DNA from: Methyloversatilis sp.
Lineage (GTDB): Bacteria; Pseudomonadota; Gammaproteobacteria; Burkholderiales; Rhodocyclaceae
DNA: 64,000 nucleotides
Reading direction: 5' to 3'
Assembly: GCA_017984755.1 (NCBI GenBank)
Contig: JAGNYW010000005.1
Location: 1-64,000 of the forward strand
A program made the translations under genes and the position numbers. Shown in pieces: positions 1 through 11,477 of the stretch. The number at the start of each line of letters is the position of its first letter. The first letter of the stretch is position 1. The notes under the pieces were generated by a model. The model saw only the letters and a program-made list of their open reading frames with translations, was not told the DNA's origin and did no database searches.

Positions 1-36
1 CAGAGCCGGCTCACCATGCAGGGGCCCTGCATTCCT

Positions 37-200
37 CGCCGAAACCCATGCGCCGGTCCACGGCTGGCCTGGTACGGCCAGCCGGCTCTGCGGGCGGCGA
101 GCAGTGCTCGCCGAAACCCCCGCGCCGGTCCACGGCTGGCCTGGTACGGCCAGCCGGCTCTGCGGGCGGCGAGCAGTGCTCGCCGAAACCCCCGCGCCGC
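37..200. repeat. 72-bp tandem repeat, two full units plus a partial third
   Basis: Units begin at 37, 109 and 181 with an exact 72-base period; the third breaks off near 200. Each full unit holds two potential hairpins: an 8-bp stem GGCTGGCC/GGCCAGCC around a 6-base loop, and in the unit-to-unit junction a 7-bp stem GGCGAGC/GCTCGCC around a 3-base loop. The first unit diverges at its left end. There are no unique spacers, so it is not CRISPR. It may extend left beyond the window. No gene in bases 1-449 is supported. Confidence 0.85.
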
Positions 201-230
201 CCATTGATCGCGAACCGGCACGTCGATCAG
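178..230. repeat. Dispersed intergenic repeat, copy A
   Basis: Bases 178-213 match 20609-20644 with only two mismatches, including the exact 13-mer CCATTGATCGCGA. Weaker similarity continues for about 15 more bases with one gap. The element starts inside the last tandem unit, so the two repeat families are physically joined here. Both copies lie in non-coding DNA. Function unknown. Confidence 0.7.
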
Positions 231-246
231 TACCTGATTTCAGGTA
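231..246. promoter_or_regulatory. Inverted repeat TACCTG-N4-CAGGTA, operator-like
   Basis: Perfect 6-bp inverted repeat with a 4-base centre (TACCTGATTTCAGGTA), followed by TCGAAAT. A near copy lies at 893-908, also followed by TCGAAAT. A further TACCTG half-site starts at 254. The two sites flank the small gene at 450-806. The shape suggests a dimeric DNA-binding protein; which one is unknown. Confidence 0.45.
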
Positions 247-449
247 GTCGAAATACCTGCGATGCGGAATTCAATTTCCCGAGGGCAGCAGCGATATTCC
301 AATTGTGATTCCGATGTGATTTCCGGATTGATTCGGAGATGACGGACTTGGTTGGAATGGACTTTCGCACCATGTCAATTCATGACTTAAGCGTAGGCCT
401 TGAATCGACATGCATATTTTAAATGTGCTGCTTCAAAGGAGGGGTCGCA

Positions 450-806
450 ATGAAAAAGAGTCGCACTGAAAGCGGCGCCGGTTTTGCCGGCGTAGTCCTG
501 CTCGTTGCCGGATTGATCATGGCACCTGCAATGTCGCATGCAGCTGACCCATCATCGGCTGATCTTTTCGGCAGCCAAATGATGACCGAGCAGGAACGCG
601 TCGAACAGCGGGAGCGCATGCGCAATGCACGAAGCGATGATGAACGACGCCGCATCCGCGCCGAGCACCACGAGCGCATGAAGGAGCGCGCCAGGGAGCG
701 TGGCATCACGCTGCCCGACGAGCCGCCGATGGATGGGCGTGGTCCCGGAAGGAGAGGCGGAATGGGTGGCGGGATGGGGCCCGGGCCGGGAGGCGGCGGC
801 CGGTAA
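450..806 (+). CDS. Small exported Arg/Glu-rich protein with glycine-rich tail
   Basis: A 118-residue protein of unknown function. The start is set by AAGGAGG about 7 bases before ATG 450; an in-frame ATG at 423 lacks such a site. The N-terminus (MKKSRTES, then a hydrophobic stretch ending near SHAADPSS) looks like a signal peptide, so the product is probably periplasmic. The middle is highly charged with the pattern MTEQERVEQRERMRNA...ERRRIRAEHHERMKERA, likely helical, then GITLP and a Gly/Pro/Arg-rich tail of about 25 residues. Helical charged repeats of this kind occur in small periplasmic proteins of Proteobacteria, but I cannot assign a family. It stands alone between two copies of the TACCTG inverted repeat and just upstream of an FNR-type regulator. 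Confidence 0.7.
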   Translation: MKKSRTESGAGFAGVVLLVAGLIMAPAMSHAADPSSADLFGSQMMTEQERVEQRERMRNARSDDERRRIRAEHHERMKERARERGITLPDEPPMDGRGPGRRGGMGGGMGPGPGGGGR

Positions 807-1252
807 GTCTGCATCCGTGCCCGGATGCGCAGCGGTGTGCGCCGGGCCGCGAAGGATCTGTTCCCGCATTTCCCCGATCGTGCAGCGTCGAATACCTGAT
901 TTCCGGTATCGAAATTAGCTGAATCGGCGTATTTCCGTTAGCGCGCGAAATAGTTTTAATTGATTCAGAATCCGATGCGATATGGTTATGACATTCGGAA
1001 AATGAATTGGAAGAGGAGTCTGATTCCCCATGTGTCTTCCCATTTCTCCATGTGATGCAAGGGTGTTTCCGCCCCTGGCTGCCGAGTCGACAGTGCGAAG
1101 TGAATTCCGGAGTGAATGCCCGGCCGACTGCGATTGCGGTCCCGATGGCGGAGTCCGGTTTTCGGATTCCGACGGATTCTGACCAGGTGTTCCGAATGCC
1201 TTTGCCCGGATTTTCCGGCCCGAAGAATGACAGCGATAAAAGGATTCGATAC
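807..1252. other. Gene-free leader before the FNR-type gene
   Basis: About 450 bases lower in GC than the flanking genes, with several runs of A/T around 940-1010. It contains the second TACCTG inverted repeat (893-908) and presumably the promoter of the regulator at 1253. The regulator frame is open upstream to 1007, but the extra 82 residues show no family similarity and would push the cysteine cluster far from the N-terminus, so I treat it as untranslated. No convincing FNR box was found. Confidence 0.5.
893..908. promoter_or_regulatory. Second copy of the TACCTG inverted repeat
   Basis: TACCTGATTTCCGGTA differs from the copy at 231-246 by one base, which breaks one base pair of the palindrome. 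Both are followed by TCGAAAT. It lies 87 bases after the small exported gene and 345 bases before the FNR-type start, so it could act on either gene or on both. Confidence 0.4.
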
Positions 1253-2002
1253 ATGAGCTCCGCTGCCTTGCGCGCCGTCTCCGGGGAGACCTCCTCCCCC
1301 GTGAAAGCGCCGTTCGAAACCTCCTGCCACAAGTGCAATGTGCGCGAAATGTGCCTGCCTTGCGGCCTCACCGGCGAGGGTCTCTGCCGCATCGATGGGC
1401 TGGTCAACCGGCGGCGTCGTGTGTACCGAGGCGAAACGCTTTACCGCGCCGGTGATCCGTTCAGTTCGCTCCATGTATTGCGCAGCGGCTTCTGCAAGTC
1501 GTATCTGCCGGTCGAAGGCGGACGCGAACAGGTGTCGGGCTTTCACATGACGGGCGACATCATGGGCATGGACGCAATCTGGTCGGGCACCCACGCGAGC
1601 AGTGCGGTGGCGCTCGAGGACGGCGTGGTGTGCGTGCTGCCCTATGACCGGCTCGAAAGGCTGAGTCACGACATGCACGACCTGCAACGCCACCTGCATC
1701 AGCTGATGAGCCGCGAAATCGTGCGCGAGCACAGCGTGATGGTGCTGCTCGGCAGCATGCGCGCCGAAGAGCGACTGGCGGCCTTTCTGCTCAACCTGTC
1801 CGAGCGCCTGACCGAGCGCGGCTACTCCGCTTCGGAGTTCTATCTGCGCATGACGCGCGAGGACATCGGCAGCTTCCTCGGCATGAAACTGGAAACGGTG
1901 AGCCGCATCTTTTCCAAGTTCCATGCGCTCGGCCTCATCAGCGTGCAGCAGAGGCACGTGCGGATACTCGATGTGCCCGGTCTCCGGCAGGCGCTGGAGT
2001 AA
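1253..2002 (+). CDS. fnr: FNR-type Crp-family transcriptional regulator
   Basis: A 249-residue protein matching FNR/ANR proteins over the full length. Cysteines at about 25, 28 and 34 (SCHKCNVREMC) plus Cys127 in the VVCVLP segment correspond to the four ligands of the oxygen-labile [4Fe-4S] cluster of E. coli FNR (Cys20, 23, 29, 122). An extra Cys37 is present. The cyclic-nucleotide-like fold covers about 50-150 and the Crp-type helix-turn-helix about 185-230 (TREDIGSFLGMKLETVSRIFSKF). The E..SR recognition-helix pattern predicts a TTGAT-N4-ATCAA type site. Start ATG 1253 follows AAAAGGA. In this family oxygen destroys the cluster and dimer, so it activates genes under low oxygen. It heads the island that follows and is the best candidate for its regulator (inference). 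Confidence 0.93.
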   Translation: MSSAALRAVSGETSSPVKAPFETSCHKCNVREMCLPCGLTGEGLCRIDGLVNRRRRVYRGETLYRAGDPFSSLHVLRSGFCKSYLPVEGGREQVSGFHMTGDIMGMDAIWSGTHASSAVALEDGVVCVLPYDRLERLSHDMHDLQRHLHQLMSREIVREHSVMVLLGSMRAEERLAAFLLNLSERLTERGYSASEFYLRMTREDIGSFLGMKLETVSRIFSKFHALGLISVQQRHVRILDVPGLRQALE

Positions 2003-2089
2003 GCGTCCGGAGAACGCGTCATTTCCCTGCGACCCCGACCGATTCATCCCGGCTGCCGCTGAGCGCGGGCCGGACCGGAGGACACACCC

Positions 2090-3715
<1,626 letters not shown>

Positions 3716-3745
3716 TCCGCACACACGACTGCGGAGACTATCTTC

Positions 3746-5532
<1,787 letters not shown>

Positions 5533-5536
<4 letters not shown>

Positions 5537-6567
5537 CGGTGCAGCCGCCGGTCAGTCCACCGCAGCCGCCCGCGCCGTCGACGCAGCCGGTGCCGTACGA
5601 CCGGGCGTTCGCACATCGGCTGCTGGCCGACATGCTGCGCATTCGCCGCATGGAGGAAAAGTCGGCCGAACTTTACGGCGCCGGCCGCATCCGCGGCTTC
5701 CTGCATCTATATATTGGCGAAGAGGCGGTGGCGGTCGGCGCGCTGCATGCACTGCAGCCGCAGGACAATCTGGTCGCCACCTATCGCGAGCACGCCCACG
5801 CGCTGGTGCGCGGCATGCCGATGCGCATGATCATGGCCGAAATGTACGGCCGGCTGGAGGGCTGCGCGCGTGGCCGCGGCGGCTCGATGCACCTGTTCGA
5901 CCGCGCGACCCGGCTGTTCGGCGGCAATGCCATCGTCGGCGCCGGCCTGCCGATCGCCACCGGACTGGCGCTGGCGGAGCGGATGCAGGGCACGACACGC
6001 GTGAGCGCGTGCTTCTTCGGCGAGGGCGCGATGGCCGAGGGCGCGTTTCACGAGTCGATGAACCTCGCGGCGCTGTGGCAGCTGCCGGTGCTGTTCTGCT
6101 GCGAAAACAATCTTTACGCCATGGGTACGGCGCTCGACCGTTCCCAGTCGCAGACCGACTTGTGCGCCAAGGTGCGCGGCTACCGGATGCTTGCCGTGAG
6201 CGTCGACGGCATGGACGTGGTGGCCACGTACGAGGCGACGCGCGAGGCGCTGGCGTCCGTGCGCGCCGGGAAGGGGCCTGCCTTCATCGAGTTCCGCACC
6301 TATCGCTTCCGCGCGCATTCGATGTTCGACCCCGAGCTTTATCGCAGCAAGGCCGAAGTCGAGGCGTGGAAGCAGTGCGGTCCCATCCATACCTGCACGG
6401 CGCGCCTGAAACGCCAGGCGCTGCTCGACGAAGAAGAATTTCTGGCGCTCGACGCGCGGGCCATGGCCGAGGTGGATGCCGCCGTCGCATTTGCCGAAGC
6501 CGGCAGCCCGGAGCCGCTGGAAGAGATGCTGGCCGGCGTTCATACGCCACCGGGTGCGCGGCCATGA
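5533..6567 (+). CDS. pdhA: 2-oxoacid dehydrogenase E1 component, alpha subunit
   Basis: A 344-residue thiamine-diphosphate E1 alpha subunit of the PdhA/AcoA type. It decarboxylates a 2-oxoacid (pruvate-like) or acetoin with the beta subunit and passes the acyl group to lipoyl-E2. The TPP/Mg motif runs from GEG (163-165, usually GDG) to ENN (191-193). GRGGSMH before it and the phosphorylation-loop-like segment YRFRAHSM (HS in the loop) fit the family. Start GTG 5533 overlaps the previous stop by four bases (GTGA), and the stop overlaps the next ATG (ATGA). A proline-rich N-terminus of about 20 residues precedes the conserved part. Pyruvate versus acetoin cannot be decided; no acetoin-specific neighbour is present. 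Confidence 0.9.
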
Positions 6568-7547
6568 GCCGCATGAGCTATCGCGAAGCTGTGCGCGAGG
6601 GTTTGCGCGAGGCGATGCTCGCTGACCCGCGCGTGTTCCTGATGGGCGAGGACGTCGGTCGCTACGGCGGTACTTATGCCGTGTCGAAAGGGCTGCTTGA
6701 AGAATTCGGCCCGGACCGCATCCGCGACACGCCGCTGTCGGAACTGGCTTTCGTCGGCGCCGGCATCGGTGCCGCGCTGGGCGGGCTGCGGCCGGTCGTC
6801 GAAGTGATGACGGTGAATTTCAGCCTGCTGGCGCTCGACCCCATCGTCAATGGTGCCGCGCTGTATCACCACATGTCGGGCGGGCAGTTCTCGGTGCCGC
6901 TGGTGATCCGCATGGCCACCGGCGCAGGGCGTCAGCTGGCGGCCCAGCATTCGCACAGCCTCGAAGGGTGGTACGCGCACATTCCCGGCCTGACGATACT
7001 GGCGCCGGCGACCGTGCGCGATGCCCGCCACATGCTGGCGCCGTCGCTGGCCGATCCCGATCCGGTGCTGATCTTCGAACATGCCGCGCTGTACAACATG
7101 CAGGCGGAAGAGTCGGAGACTACCGGACCGGTGGACATCCGCTCGGCCCGGCGCATGCGCGACGGCGGTGATGTGGCGCTGATCACCTATGGCGGCAGCC
7201 TGCACAAGACGCTGGCGGCAGCCGACCGGCTGGCCTCGCTGGGCATCGGCGCAGCAGTGCTCGATCTGCGCGTGCTGCGCCCGCTCGACACCGCTGCCAT
7301 CGTGGCGCTGGCGCAGCAGTGCCGGCGCGTGGTCGTCATCGACGAAGGATGGCGCAGCGGCAGTCTGGCAGCGGAAATCATCGTGCGCATCGTGGAATGT
7401 GCCTTCTACGAACTCGATGCACCACCGGTTCGGGTGTGCTCGGAAGAAGTGCCGGTGCCTTACGCGCAGCACCTGGAAGAAGCGGTGCTGCCTCAGCCGG
7501 ACAGGATCGTCGCCGCAGCGCAGGCTTTGCTCGGGGGCAGGGGATGA
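6564..7547 (+). CDS. pdhB: 2-oxoacid dehydrogenase E1 component, beta subunit
   Basis: A 327-residue E1 beta subunit. Typical segments include [29 protein letters not shown], the transketolase-like central domain ([18 protein letters not shown]) and the C-terminal domain ([31 protein letters not shown]). With the alpha subunit it forms the heterotetrameric E1. It is expressed from an overlap with the alpha subunit (ATGA at 6564) and overlaps E2 by four bases at 7544, so all three subunits are probably made in fixed ratio. The DVPVPY-like segment and length place it in the PdhB/AcoB group. Confidence 0.92.
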   Translation: MSRMSYREAVREGLREAMLADPRVFLMGEDVGRYGGTYAVSKGLLEEFGPDRIRDTPLSELAFVGAGIGAALGGLRPVVEVMTVNFSLLALDPIVNGAALYHHMSGGQFSVPLVIRMATGAGRQLAAQHSHSLEGWYAHIPGLTILAPATVRDARHMLAPSLADPDPVLIFEHAALYNMQAEESETTGPVDIRSARRMRDGGDVALITYGGSLHKTLAAADRLASLGIGAAVLDLRVLRPLDTAAIVALAQQCRRVVVIDEGWRSGSLAAEIIVRIVECAFYELDAPPVRVCSEEVPVPYAQHLEEAVLPQPDRIVAAAQALLGGRG

Positions 7548-8719
7548 TCGAATTCCGCCTGCCGTCGCTCGGGGCGGACATGGATGAGGGCACGCTGCTG
7601 GAGTGGCGGGTCGGCCCCGGCGATCGCGTGAAGCGGGGCCAGATCGTCGCAGTGGTCGATACGTCCAAGGCTGCCGTGGATATCGAATGCTGGCAGGAGG
7701 GCACGGTGGGTGCGCTGCTGGTGCAGCCGGCGCAGACGGTTCCGGTCGATACCGTGCTGGCGCTGCTGCTGGAGGAAGGCGAGAGCACGGAGGACGTAGC
7801 GCGCCGCCTGCGCGAGCAGTTCGTCATCAAGCCGCAGGGTGGTGCGGCCGCCAGCACGGCTGTAACGCAGGCTGTCGCTCCGCGGGCCGGCAGGCGGCCT
7901 GCATCGCCGGTGGCACGCCGTCGCGCCGAGGCGCTCGGCATCGACCTCGATGGGCTGACAGGCAGCGGCCCGCGCGGTGTCATCACGCTGGACGACGTCG
8001 AGAGGGCTGCAGCCGTTTCAAAGGCGCCGGCGTCCGGCATGCGCCAGGCCATTGCTGCCGCGATGAGCCGTTCGAAGCGCGAAATTCCGCACTACTACAT
8101 TGCCGGGCAGGTGCCGATGGCACGCGCGCTGCGCTGGCTGGCCGAAGCCAACGCGCGCCGTTCGGTGGCGGATCGGCTTCTGCCGGCCGTACTGCTGTTC
8201 AAGGCCGTTGCGCGCGCGCTGCAGAAGTATCCGGAATTCAACGGCACATTTCGCGACGGCGCGTTTCACGCGGCATCGCGGATCAACCCGGGCATCGCGA
8301 TTTCACTGCGTCGGGACGGACTGATGGCACCGGCGCTGCTCGATGCGGGCGACAAGGATCTCGCAACGCTGATGCGCGACCTGACCGATCTGGTGCGGCG
8401 CGTGCGTGCGGGGTCGCTGCGCAGTTCGGAACTGACCGATGCCACCGTTACCTTGACGTATCTGGGTGACCAGGGCGTCGAGTCGGTGTTCGGCGTCATC
8501 TACCCGCCGCAGGTCGCGCTGATCGGATTGGGCAGCATCGCCGAACGGCCCTGGGTCGAGGACGGAAAGGTGATCGCGACGCCGCTGCTGACGGCCACCC
8601 TCGCGGCGGATCACCGGGTGTCCGACGGGCACCGCGGGGCGCTCTTCCTGGCCGAGTTGCGCGAACAGCTGCAGCAACCCGAAGCACTCGACGGACCTTC
8701 ATGCGGAGCCCTGGCATGA
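7544..8719 (+). CDS. pdhC: Dihydrolipoamide acyltransferase (E2)
   Basis: A 391-residue E2. One lipoyl domain at the N-terminus has the modifiable lysine at 42 in DTSKAAV. A linker follows, then an E3/E1-binding domain at about 120-155 ([28 protein letters not shown]), then the catalytic domain from about 165 with the active-site HRVSDG (HxxxDG) near 358. It transfers an acyl group from lipoyl to CoA. A single lipoyl domain and short length are common in acetoin and branched-chain complexes and some PDHs. No lipoamide dehydrogenase (E3) is encoded in the cluster, so E3 must be supplied elsewhere. The stop overlaps the ATG of the carrier protein (ATGA). Confidence 0.9.
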   Translation: MIEFRLPSLGADMDEGTLLEWRVGPGDRVKRGQIVAVVDTSKAAVDIECWQEGTVGALLVQPAQTVPVDTVLALLLEEGESTEDVARRLREQFVIKPQGGAAASTAVTQAVAPRAGRRPASPVARRRAEALGIDLDGLTGSGPRGVITLDDVERAAAVSKAPASGMRQAIAAAMSRSKREIPHYYIAGQVPMARALRWLAEANARRSVADRLLPAVLLFKAVARALQKYPEFNGTFRDGAFHAASRINPGIAISLRRDGLMAPALLDAGDKDLATLMRDLTDLVRRVRAGSLRSSELTDATVTLTYLGDQGVESVFGVIYPPQVALIGLGSIAERPWVEDGKVIATPLLTATLAADHRVSDGHRGALFLAELREQLQQPEALDGPSCGALA

Positions 8720-8964
8720 CACCGGACACGATGGGCGCCGTCGTGCTCGAGGTACTGACCGCCATCGCGCCCGAAGTGGACGTGGCCCGGCTCGTCGCCG
8801 ATCGTCCGCTGCGCCGGCAGGTCGATCTGGATTCCATCGACTGGCTCAACTTCCTCATCGGGCTGGACCGCCGGCTCGGTGTGGACATTCCGGAAGCCGA
8901 CTATGCACGCCTGGCAACGCTCGACGACATCGGGCGCTATCTCGCGGAGCGATTGAAAACTTGA
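8716..8964 (+). CDS. Acyl carrier protein
   Basis: An 82-residue small acidic helical protein. DLDSIDWLNFL carries the serine (Ser40) that receives 4'-phosphopantetheine in carrier proteins; the following segments GLDRRLGVDIPEADY and LATLDDIGRYL fit ACP helices II-IV. An upstream ATG at 8701 is possible, but 8716 gives the same ATGA coupling seen through the operon. It is encoded as the last member of the acyl-CoA synthetase/E1/E2 operon, not beside fatty acid synthesis genes, so it may accept or store the acyl group made by these enzymes. That role is inference. Confidence 0.85.
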   Translation: MTPDTMGAVVLEVLTAIAPEVDVARLVADRPLRRQVDLDSIDWLNFLIGLDRRLGVDIPEADYARLATLDDIGRYLAERLKT

Positions 8965-8992
8965 CCTTGCAAACCTTTGAGGAGCAAAAAAA

Positions 8993-9580
8993 GTGAACAG
9001 ACGAGATCTGACCCTGGGTGTGAATCAGGCCATCGAGCGCCGCTGTTCGGTGCGCAGCTATGCGCCGGGCAGCCTCGACCGGGACATCGTCGAGCGGCTG
9101 CTTGCGGCCGCGGTGCGCGCGCCGACGGCGATGCATGCCGAACCGTGGGCCTTCGTCGTTGTGCAGGACGTGGCGCGGCTCAGGCAGTTGTCGGACACCG
9201 GCCGCAAACTGTTCGTCGAAGACATCGACCGCATCTACCCCGATCGCGCGGGCACCATGCTGGGCTCGTTCCGGCAGCCCGACTTCGACATCTTCTACAA
9301 CGCCGGCACGCTGATCGTCATCTGCGCCGCCCGCACCAATACCTTCGCCGCCGCCGACTGCTGGCTGGCCGCCGAGAACCTGATGCTGGCGGCGACCGAT
9401 CTGGGCCTGGGTACCTGCGTCATCGGTGCCGCCGTATCCGGCCTGAATCTGCCCGAGATGAAGGCCGGACTGGGCATTCCGCCGGACATGGATGCCGTCG
9501 CACCGATTGTCGTGGGTATTCCGGCTGGCCGGACAGCGCCGTCTTCCCGCAAGCCACCGCACGTACTTGCGTGGATATAG
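8993..9580 (+). CDS. Nitroreductase-family flavoprotein
   Basis: A 195-residue nitroreductase-like FMN enzyme. The N-terminal RRCSVRSYAP segment and APTAMHAEPWAFVVV (here TAMHAEPW in place of the common PSaxNxQPW) form the flavin site; AAENLMLAATDLGLGTCVIG is the family's second signature; VGIPAG near the C-terminus completes the fold. Start GTG 8993 is preceded by GAGGAG. It follows the carrier protein by 28 bases and precedes the hydrolase by 20, so it may be cotranscribed. Substrate unknown; nitroreductase-like proteins are prominent in hypoxia regulons such as mycobacterial Acg. Confidence 0.88.
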   Translation: MNRRDLTLGVNQAIERRCSVRSYAPGSLDRDIVERLLAAAVRAPTAMHAEPWAFVVVQDVARLRQLSDTGRKLFVEDIDRIYPDRAGTMLGSFRQPDFDIFYNAGTLIVICAARTNTFAAADCWLAAENLMLAATDLGLGTCVIGAAVSGLNLPEMKAGLGIPPDMDAVAPIVVGIPAGRTAPSSRKPPHVLAWI

Positions 9581-9600
9581 GTGCAAGGGGAGTGCCGGCG

Positions 9601-10275
9601 ATGGGAAATCAGGTGCCTGACGGCGCGTTTTCGCGGCTGATCAATGTGCCGGTGGAGTCGGGCGTGCTCGAGGGCATGCTGGAGGGACCGGCGGATGCGC
9701 GTGGCCTCGTCGTGTTCGCACATGGCAGCGGCAGCAGCCGCCTGAGCCCGCGCAACGGCGCCGTCGCGCGGGTGCTGCGCGAGGTCGGGCTGGCCACGCT
9801 GCTGATCGATCTGCTGACGGCACGGGAAGATCAGGACTACGACGCCCGCTTCGACATCGACCTTCTGACGCGGCGGCTCGGCATCGCCACCGACTGGCTG
9901 CGCACCCAGGCGCCGGAAGGCGATCTGCCGATCGGCTACTTCGGGGCCAGCACCGGTGCGGCTGCGGCATTGAACGCCGCGGCGCTGCGGCGCGACATCG
10001 GAGCCGTCGTGTCGCGCGGCGGCCGTCCCGATCTGGCGTCACCGAGCCGGTTGGGCGAAGTGCGCGCGCCGACGCTGCTGATCGTCGGCAGCCTCGATGA
10101 TCTGGTCATCCGGTTCAACAAGCGGGCGTTCGCGGAACTCGACTGCATCCGCAGGATGGTGCTCGTGCGCGGCGCAACCCATCTGTTCGAAGAGCCTGGC
10201 ACGCTCGAGGAAGTGGCGCAACTGAGCGCCGGGTGGTTCCGCCGCTACCTGGTGGACGAGTCCATCGACCTCTGA
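9601..10275 (+). CDS. Alpha/beta hydrolase, dienelactone-hydrolase-like
   Basis: A 224-residue serine hydrolase. The oxyanion segment VVFAHGSGSSRLSPRN, the nucleophile elbow GASTG (GxSxG), the acid in VGSLDD and the histidine in GATHLFEE give a full triad in the right order. Start ATG 9601 has AAGGGGAG eight bases upstream. It ends 13 bases from the convergent PRPP synthetase gene. Similar hydrolase domains are often next to, or fused with, phosphoribosyltransferase domains of the type found at 11478. Substrate not known. Confidence 0.85.
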   Translation: MGNQVPDGAFSRLINVPVESGVLEGMLEGPADARGLVVFAHGSGSSRLSPRNGAVARVLREVGLATLLIDLLTAREDQDYDARFDIDLLTRRLGIATDWLRTQAPEGDLPIGYFGASTGAAAALNAAALRRDIGAVVSRGGRPDLASPSRLGEVRAPTLLIVGSLDDLVIRFNKRAFAELDCIRRMVLVRGATHLFEEPGTLEEVAQLSAGWFRRYLVDESIDL

Positions 10276-10288
10276 TCGGTCGCCCGCG

Positions 10289-11311
10289 TCAGCAAGCGCC
10301 ACCCATCACGCCGATTGCATCGGCACACAGCCGCCCGGCATCGAGCACGTGCAGCCGGTTGCCGAGTACCTCGCGCGCGGTGTCCGGCACCGGAATGGTG
10401 TTGCTCACGACGACGGCATCGATCACCGGATCGCACAGCAGTGACGCGGCATTGCCGGAGAGGACGGCATGCGTGGCGGCTGCAATGACGCGTTCGGCCC
10501 CGCGCTCTCGGCAGATGCGGGCGGCGCGCAGCGTGGTCGCGCCGGTGCAGATCATGTCGTCGACGATGAGCGCCGTCCTGCCGGCAAAGTGGCCGCTCGC
10601 GCCAGTGCCGCCCAGACCGCTGTCGCTGCGGTGCTTTTCGATGAAGGCGCTGTCGATATCCGCATCCAGCCGGTACGACAGCAGTTCGCGGAAATGCGCG
10701 GCGCGCGGAATCGCGCCGCTGTCGGGGGCGACCACGACGAGGGGGCGTTCGCGCAGTGCGCCCGCAAGACCGTTTCGCTCATGCCCTCCCGCTGGATCGT
10801 CCGGAGTGCCCGCACAGGATCGGGCGAAGAAGTCGGCCAACAGCGCACCCGGCATGATGTTCATCGCCGGAATGCGGAAGGCATTGTCGAAGGCGCTCGG
10901 ATTGTGGATGTCGACCGTCGCCATCCGGCCCGCACCGCTGGCTTCCAGCAGCCGTGCCACATGCCGCGTGGCCACCGGATCGCCGGGCGCGCTCCGCCGG
11001 TCCTGACGCGCGTAGCAGAGGTAGGGTACGACAGCCGACACACGCGCGGCACCGGCGTCGACGGCCGTGGCGATGAAGAACAGCAGGCGCAGCAGTTTTT
11101 CGTCGGTGCTCTGCTGCGCGTCGCCGTGCAGAGACTGGATGACGAACACATCCTTCCCGCGCACGCAGGTGACGAGGCGGGTTCTGAATTCGCCGTCCGA
11201 GAAGGCTTTTTCGTCGTGTTCGCCAAGTGTCGTTCCGAGGTGACGACATACTGCTTCGGCGAAAGTCCGGTTGCTGCCCGGCGCAAAAAGACAAGGTTCC
11301 GGTTGTGTCAT
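10289..11311 (-). CDS. prs: Ribose-phosphate pyrophosphokinase paralogue
   Basis: A 340-residue PRPP synthetase-like protein making PRPP from ribose 5-phosphate and ATP. Family features: FSDGEF, VRGKDVFVIQS, YARQDRR, VDIHNP (metal-binding His), and the PRPP loop VDDMICTGATT. It differs from housekeeping Prs: about 25 extra residues sit before VVVAPDSGAI, and the flexible catalytic loop reads EKHRSDSGLGGTGASG, retaining only a Lys and Arg of the usual KRR pattern. Start ATG 11311 has GGAGAG upstream. It is divergent from the phosphoribosyltransferase at 11478, which would use its product. A stress-specific second copy is likely, since housekeeping prs normally lies near ispE and rplY. Confidence 0.88.
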   Translation of the reverse strand: MTQPEPCLFAPGSNRTFAEAVCRHLGTTLGEHDEKAFSDGEFRTRLVTCVRGKDVFVIQSLHGDAQQSTDEKLLRLLFFIATAVDAGAARVSAVVPYLCYARQDRRSAPGDPVATRHVARLLEASGAGRMATVDIHNPSAFDNAFRIPAMNIMPGALLADFFARSCAGTPDDPAGGHERNGLAGALRERPLVVVAPDSGAIPRAAHFRELLSYRLDADIDSAFIEKHRSDSGLGGTGASGHFAGRTALIVDDMICTGATTLRAARICRERGAERVIAAATHAVLSGNAASLLCDPVIDAVVVSNTIPVPDTAREVLGNRLHVLDAGRLCADAIGVMGGAC

Positions 11312-11372
11312 TGCACTCTCCGGCGGGATCGTGGGAATGCGTTCGACTGTAGGCAGGGGGCGCGCAGCGCAA

Positions 11373-11386
11373 TTGATTTTCGACAA
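11373..11386. promoter_or_regulatory. FNR-box-like site between divergent prs and phosphoribosyltransferase genes
   Basis: TTGATTTTCGACAA matches the FNR/ANR consensus TTGAT-N4-ATCAA at 8 of 10 defined positions. It lies 62 bases before the prs start and 92 before the phosphoribosyltransferase start, a position suited to control of one or both promoters. The only FNR-type gene in the window is at 1253. Found by eye, so chance occurrence is possible. Confidence 0.45.
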
Positions 11387-11477
11387 TGTTTGACGCGTTC
11401 GCGCGATCAGACTTTCACCGCAGCGAAGTCTTCGGTCCGCGAGCGAAGAGGGCGAACAGGACGATGAGGAGATGGCG

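Noticed and set aside
37-200. CRISPR array
   Set aside because: Units abut exactly with 72-base period and no unique spacers; no cas genes.
951-980. FNR box at TTGATTCAGAATCC before fnr
   Set aside because: Only the left half-site fits; the right half matches 1 of 5 bases.
1007-1252. N-terminal extension of the FNR-type protein
   Set aside because: No family similarity, and the AAAAGGA site before ATG 1253 gives normal FNR length.
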